From Bacillota bacterium (GTDB lineage Bacteria > Bacillota > Clostridia > Lachnospirales > Lachnospiraceae), in contig JAEWRS010000307.1 in assembly GCA_023398855.1 (NCBI GenBank), positions 1 through 6,011 on the forward strand: 6,011 nt of DNA, read 5' to 3'. Positions 4,536 through 6,011 of the stretch are shown here, one piece after another. Every line of letters begins with the position of its first letter. Position 1 is the first letter of the stretch. The position numbers and the translations under genes were made by a program. The notes under the pieces were generated by a model, which saw only the letters and a list, made by a program, of their open reading frames with translations, did not search any database and was not told where the DNA came from.

Positions 4536-6011
4536 ATCTGTCCCATTTATCACATAAAGAATTAATCTGATCTGCAAATTTGGCAAGATCTTTATTGGTT
4601 CCGCCTTCATTATGACGGATAACCTGCAAAAGCCTTTCGCCGGCAGCAAAAAGCCTTCCATAAACGCCTGCCGGTCTTTTAGAGGCCTCCGCTGCTTTAG
4701 CCACTGCAACGCCTTCTGTTTCATTTAGCCATTTCCCTGTGGAAAGATCATAAACAGAGCCTGAATGAGGTGCCTTTGCCCTGTATCCATAATCTTTTTC
4801 AAGGAGCTGTTCAAAGGAGCTGCAGACCAGATCATCACCGTGAACCAGAAATACTTGTTTCGGTTTCTCTTCAAATGCGTTCAACCAGGCAATCAGTCCT
4901 TCCCTATCTGCGTGGGCACTCATCCCATCCATCTGTTCTATATGGGCTTCCACCTGAATGGTTTCACCAAACAGCCTGACTTCGCTGTTTCCTTCGATCA
5001 GGCTTCTTCCCAAGGTTCCTATGGACTGGTATCCGGTAAAAACGATGGTGCATGACTGTCTCCATAAATTATGCTTTAAGTGATGACGGATGCGGCCCGC
5101 ATCACACATGCCTGCCGCTGATATGATCACTTTTGGTTTTGAATTAAAATTAATGTTCTTGGACTCTTCGCTGGTAACCGAAAGCTTAAGACCTGGGAAG
5201 GATATGGGGTTAATGCCCTTCATAACCAGTTCCTTTGTCTCTTCATCATAGCAGTCTACCAGGTTATCCTTGAAAACCTGAGTTGCCTCCACTGCCAGAG
5301 GGCTGTCGACGTAAACCTCATACCCGTCATGCCCGGTAATCAGTTTTTCCGCTTTGATGCGGCGGAACATATAAAGGAGTTCTTGGGTCCTTCCTACTGC
5401 AAAGGCAGGTATCACTACGTTTCCGCCTCTGTCCAGAGTCTTTTGGACAATGCCTGCAAGAATGGTAACATGATCAGGGATCACACCGTGAAGCCGGTCG
5501 CCGTAGGTGCATTCCATGATCACATAATCCGCCTCCTTTATGTATTGAGGATCACGGATCAGTGGTTTATTCTTGTTGCCGATATCACCGGAAAACACGA
5601 CTTTTTTGGAGATTTTTCCTTCCGTGATCCAGATTTCTATCGAGGCCGAACCAAGAAGATGGCCTACATCTGTAAAACGGATTGTAATGCCATCTTCCAG
5701 CTCCAATTTTTCATTGTAATTGTAGGAATGAAACAGCTCCAATACACCCATGGCATCGTTGACACTATACAGGGGTTCTTCTTCCGGGAGGCCTGCCCGT
5801 CTGGCTTTTCTGTTTTTCCATTCGGTGTCAGCCTCCTGAATATGAGCACTGTCTTTTAGCATAATGCCGCAAAGGTCGGCGGTTGCAACCGTAGAAATCA
5901 CCTGTCCCCGGAAGCCTCTTGCATAAACAAAAGGAAGCATTCCCGCATGATCGATGTGGGCATGGGTCAGAAGAACGTAATCGATTTCCGCAAAGCTGAC
6001 CGGCAGATCCA
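4534..6011 (-). CDS. Beta-CASP metallo-beta-lactamase RNA nuclease (5' end outside window)
   Basis: This is a zinc-dependent RNA-processing nuclease of the CPSF73/YSH1-like beta-CASP group, probably cytoplasmic. The frame is open to the right edge, so the start is beyond 6011; 491 codons are visible. The first in-frame ATG (5940) is internal, because the metal-binding HAHIDH motif lies upstream of it at 5964-5947. Counting from that ATG, the remaining motifs are H94 (GHLLGSAS, motif 3), D119 (FSGDIGN, motif 4), E143 (MECTYGDR, motif A), H343 (MSAHAD, motif B) and H368 (VHGDD, motif C). GRTQELLY (183-190) and GMCDAGRIRHHL (277-288) are also family-typical. All visible catalytic residues are present. 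After the RNA-specificity region there is a tail of about 65 residues ending in a K/D/E-rich helix. It ends 15 nt before rnhA, indicating an RNA-metabolism operon. It lacks the RNase J layout as far as seen; endo- versus exonuclease activity cannot be decided. Confidence 0.94.
   Translation of the reverse strand, partial: DLPVSFAEIDYVLLTHAHIDHAGMLPFVYARGFRGQVISTVATADLCGIMLKDSAHIQEADTEWKNRKARRAGLPEEEPLYSVNDAMGVLELFHSYNYNEKLELEDGITIRFTDVGHLLGSASIEIWITEGKISKKVVFSGDIGNKNKPLIRDPQYIKEADYVIMECTYGDRLHGVIPDHVTILAGIVQKTLDRGGNVVIPAFAVGRTQELLYMFRRIKAEKLITGHDGYEVYVDSPLAVEATQVFKDNLVDCYDEETKELVMKGINPISFPGLKLSVTSEESKNINFNSKPKVIISAAGMCDAGRIRHHLKHNLWRQSCTIVFTGYQSIGTLGRSLIEGNSEVRLFGETIQVEAHIEQMDGMSAHADREGLIAWLNAFEEKPKQVFLVHGDDLVCSSFEQLLEKDYGYRAKAPHSGSVYDLSTGKWLNETEGVAVAKAAEASKRPAGVYGRLFAAGERLLQVIRHNEGGTNKDLAKFADQINSLCDKWDR

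Noticed and set aside
5329..5859. 176-codon plus-strand open frame opposite the beta-CASP nuclease
   Set aside because: It is antisense to a well-conserved coding region with all motifs intact. I saw no supporting signal, so it is a shadow frame.

Overview
The window looks like chromosomal housekeeping DNA from a low-to-moderate-GC Clostridia-type Firmicute, most likely Lachnospiraceae. The reasons are strong GGAGG-type ribosome binding sites, two GTG starts, AT-rich intergenic gaps, consensus-like sigma-A promoters, and an alanyl-tRNA synthetase with a cysteine-rich insert of the kind I associate with clostridial AlaRS. The family-level placement is an inference. Every gene I can support is on the minus strand, so transcription runs from the right edge to the left edge.

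In order of transcription, the window holds five coding regions. (1) 6011-4534 is a beta-CASP metallo-beta-lactamase-fold RNA nuclease whose 5' end is cut off by the window edge. (2) 4518-4042 is rnhA (RNase HI), starting 15 nt after gene 1 stops, with its ribosome binding site made from that stop codon. (3) 3911-3051 encodes a membrane-anchored protein with a C-terminal LprI-like (DUF1311) domain, and ends in a perfect intrinsic terminator at 3052-3023. (4) 2907-2758 encodes a 49-residue single-pass membrane protein with its own promoter and strong ribosome binding site. (5) 2739-100 is alaS, 18 nt after gene 4 and very likely on the same transcript. A near-consensus promoter at 75-48 then fires out of the left edge toward an unseen gene.

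There are three functional blocks. The first is an RNA-processing pair (beta-CASP nuclease plus RNase HI) that appears translationally close-coupled. The second is an envelope protein of unknown role, separated from rnhA by 130 bp with possible regulatory direct repeats and no clear terminator. The third is alanine-tRNA charging preceded by a tiny membrane protein.

I see no CRISPR array, transposon, tRNA, rRNA, prophage or defence cassette. No gap without a gene exceeds about 140 bases. I found no convincing undescribed multi-gene system. The most unusual items are the 49-aa membrane protein ahead of alaS, the cysteine-free LprI-like domain, and the spaced GTAAG repeats upstream of its gene.
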